From Leptospira weilii serovar Ranarum str. ICFT (GTDB lineage: Bacteria > Spirochaetota > Leptospiria > Leptospirales > Leptospiraceae), in NCBI RefSeq assembly GCF_000332415.1, contig NZ_AOHC02000052.1, positions 1-64,000 of the forward strand: a DNA stretch of 64,000 nt, written 5' to 3'. The position numbers and the translations under genes were made by a program. Below, in pieces: positions 62,747 to 64,000 of the stretch (positions are counted from its first letter, which is position 1; each line of letters opens with the position of its first letter). The notes under the pieces are model-generated. The model saw only the letters and a list, made by a program, of their open reading frames with translations, did no database searches and was not told the DNA's origin.

Positions 62747-64000
62747 CTACGTTATCGACTTCCGAAAATCGTTAAACCGATATATCAATCTCCAAAAACG
62801 AACGGAGTCCAACTGTATAAAAAATATTTCACGCGTACGTTTAAAGAAAAGATTAAATAAAGTACTCGCGATAAACTGTGAAATTACGGTCGCAACGGCT
62901 GCTCCCTTAATTCCATAAAGCGGAATTAGAAAGTAATTTAATAATATATTCGTCAAACAACCCGATATACTTTTATACAATTCCCCCCTCGGTAAATTCT
63001 CCGTTAAATAATAACGGCTACTCGCCACGCCTAAAAAAACAAAAATTCCGGCCCAAATGTGGATCGCCAATATGGCGCCCGCCTCCGAAAATTTTTCCCC
63101 GAAAAATAAACGGATAATCGGATCGGATAAGAATGTCATCGGTATCGCTATCAATAACGCCAATAAAAACATAAAGGAATGAAGAAGACCCAAACGTTCT
63201 AAGTACAATTTTTGACTGAACTCTTTCGCTTTTAAAATCGCAGGAAAGATCGACGAAGCGATCGTCATCGGTATAAAATACCAAACCTCGCTGATTTTGA
63301 CCGCAGCCGTATAAACTCCGACCGCTTCGTCTCCCAACATTTGTCCGATCATAATCTGATCGATCCGCATATAAACGATAACGGCAAGCCCCGAAAGCAA
63401 CAACATCCAACTGTCCCTCAACAATGCACGAGCCCTCTTCCAATTGGCATGGATTACGGATAACGTTCCATCATGATACTTATATAATAAATAATATCCG
63501 AATAAACTAATAAATGATTCCACGAGACCGACCCAAATGAACGCGAATACTCCCAAACCATTCAGTATCAACAGGATCCTTATTCCGGAAAATATAAAGA
63601 ACAGTCCGTTTTCAAGCCAGACAAAGTATTTAGAAAGTACCTGTGCTTCGTACCAATACTTTACGACTCCGAAGGCCCGGAAAACCAGCGTAAATCCTAC
63701 GAGAAATACCATCCAGAATAGGTCCGGCTCGTCGGGTCGAAGAAACGGTATTAAAATAATTGCACCACCGAAGGCAAACACACCGGCGATGAACTGCAGT
63801 AAAAACGAGGTGGAAATGATTTCTTCTTTATGAGTTTTTTCTTTGATGAGTTCTCTGACGGCCACTCCGTCAAGACCAAGATTCGTAAAACTACCGATCA
63901 ACGCCGTATATGCGATCACATAATTTAGTTTTCCGTAATTATCCGGACCTAAATATCGGGCGATCCATACCCCTAAAAACATTCCCATTCCCATTCGGAA
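62747..64000 (-). CDS. Wzx-type O-antigen flippase, N-terminus beyond window
   Basis: At least 417 residues. The frame is open to the right edge (codons for Arg and Phe precede the first ATG at 63994), so the N-terminus is cut. MGMGMFLGVWIARYLGPDNYGKLNYV is typical for the second part of TM1-2 in Wzx/RfbX proteins of the polysaccharide-transport (MOP) superfamily; at least 11 further TM segments follow. Moves the lipid-linked O-unit across the inner membrane. Wzy and the ligase are not in the window. Confidence 0.88.
   Translation of the reverse strand, partial: FRMGMGMFLGVWIARYLGPDNYGKLNYVIAYTALIGSFTNLGLDGVAVRELIKEKTHKEEIISTSFLLQFIAGVFAFGGAIILIPFLRPDEPDLFWMVFLVGFTLVFRAFGVVKYWYEAQVLSKYFVWLENGLFFIFSGIRILLILNGLGVFAFIWVGLVESFISLFGYYLLYKYHDGTLSVIHANWKRARALLRDSWMLLLSGLAVIVYMRIDQIMIGQMLGDEAVGVYTAAVKISEVWYFIPMTIASSIFPAILKAKEFSQKLYLERLGLLHSFMFLLALLIAIPMTFLSDPIIRLFFGEKFSEAGAILAIHIWAGIFVFLGVASSRYYLTENLPRGELYKSISGCLTNILLNYFLIPLYGIKGAAVATVISQFIASTLFNLFFKRTREIFFIQLDSVRFWRLIYRFNDFRKSIT

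Overview
The window reads as chromosomal DNA of a Leptospira species, probably one of the pathogen-related clade with a GC content in the low-to-mid 40s (judged by eye, not computed). Evidence: protein families typical of this genus (a TIGR04325/LIC12133-type methyltransferase in an O-antigen locus, an SBBP-repeat lipoprotein, short exported proteins without known domains), the gene order rpsF-ssb-rpsR-rplI-dnaB-aspS-phoH, and AT-rich gaps between densely packed genes with frequent TTG/GTG starts.

Layout. 1-4.4 kb (minus): an exported protein cut by the window edge, murJ, a STAS/zinc-ribbon protein and a two-TM sensor-like protein. 4.5-10.4 kb: lipB head-to-head with a Panacea-domain protein and panD, an exported protein, a gene-poor patch with two small ORFs, a GHKL-HDOD regulator and an orphan ABC ATPase. 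10.7-16 kb (minus): topA, cysK with a strong upstream palindrome, an archaeal-type GAPDH-like enzyme and a gamma carbonic anhydrase. 16-29 kb (plus): a signal-peptidase-like protein lacking both catalytic residues, a PAS-PAS kinase with its response regulator, gap-pgk, tpiA-secG, a second kinase/regulator pair and an SBBP-repeat lipoprotein. 29-44 kb (minus): housekeeping run ending cinA, argS, recO, ybeY, pgpH, phoH, aspS, dnaB, rplI, rpsR, ssb, rpsF, followed by a CapA-like lipoprotein. pgpH is broken by one in-frame TAA.

44-64 kb is the distal part of an O-antigen (rfb) locus, all on the minus strand. Its boundary carries an IS3 transposase remnant, a VapBC pair and a DASS transporter. Inside are a Wzx-type flippase (cut by the right edge), about nine glycosyltransferases, a methyltransferase, an FdtA/FdtB-like pair for a dTDP-3-amino-3,6-dideoxyhexose, and rmlCDBA for dTDP-L-rhamnose. 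RmlA and RmlB make the dTDP-4-keto-6-deoxyglucose that both branches need. Two 101-bp inverted-repeat elements of one family, in opposite orientation, sit directly on either side of rmlCDBA.

No rRNA, tRNA, CRISPR array, prophage or intact insertion sequence was recognised. I did not find a clearly new multi-gene system. The most unusual items are the pgpH nonsense codon, the signal-peptidase pseudoenzyme, the archaeal-type GAPDH-like gene, the MITE pair bracketing rmlCDBA, and several rare domain fusions in signalling proteins.
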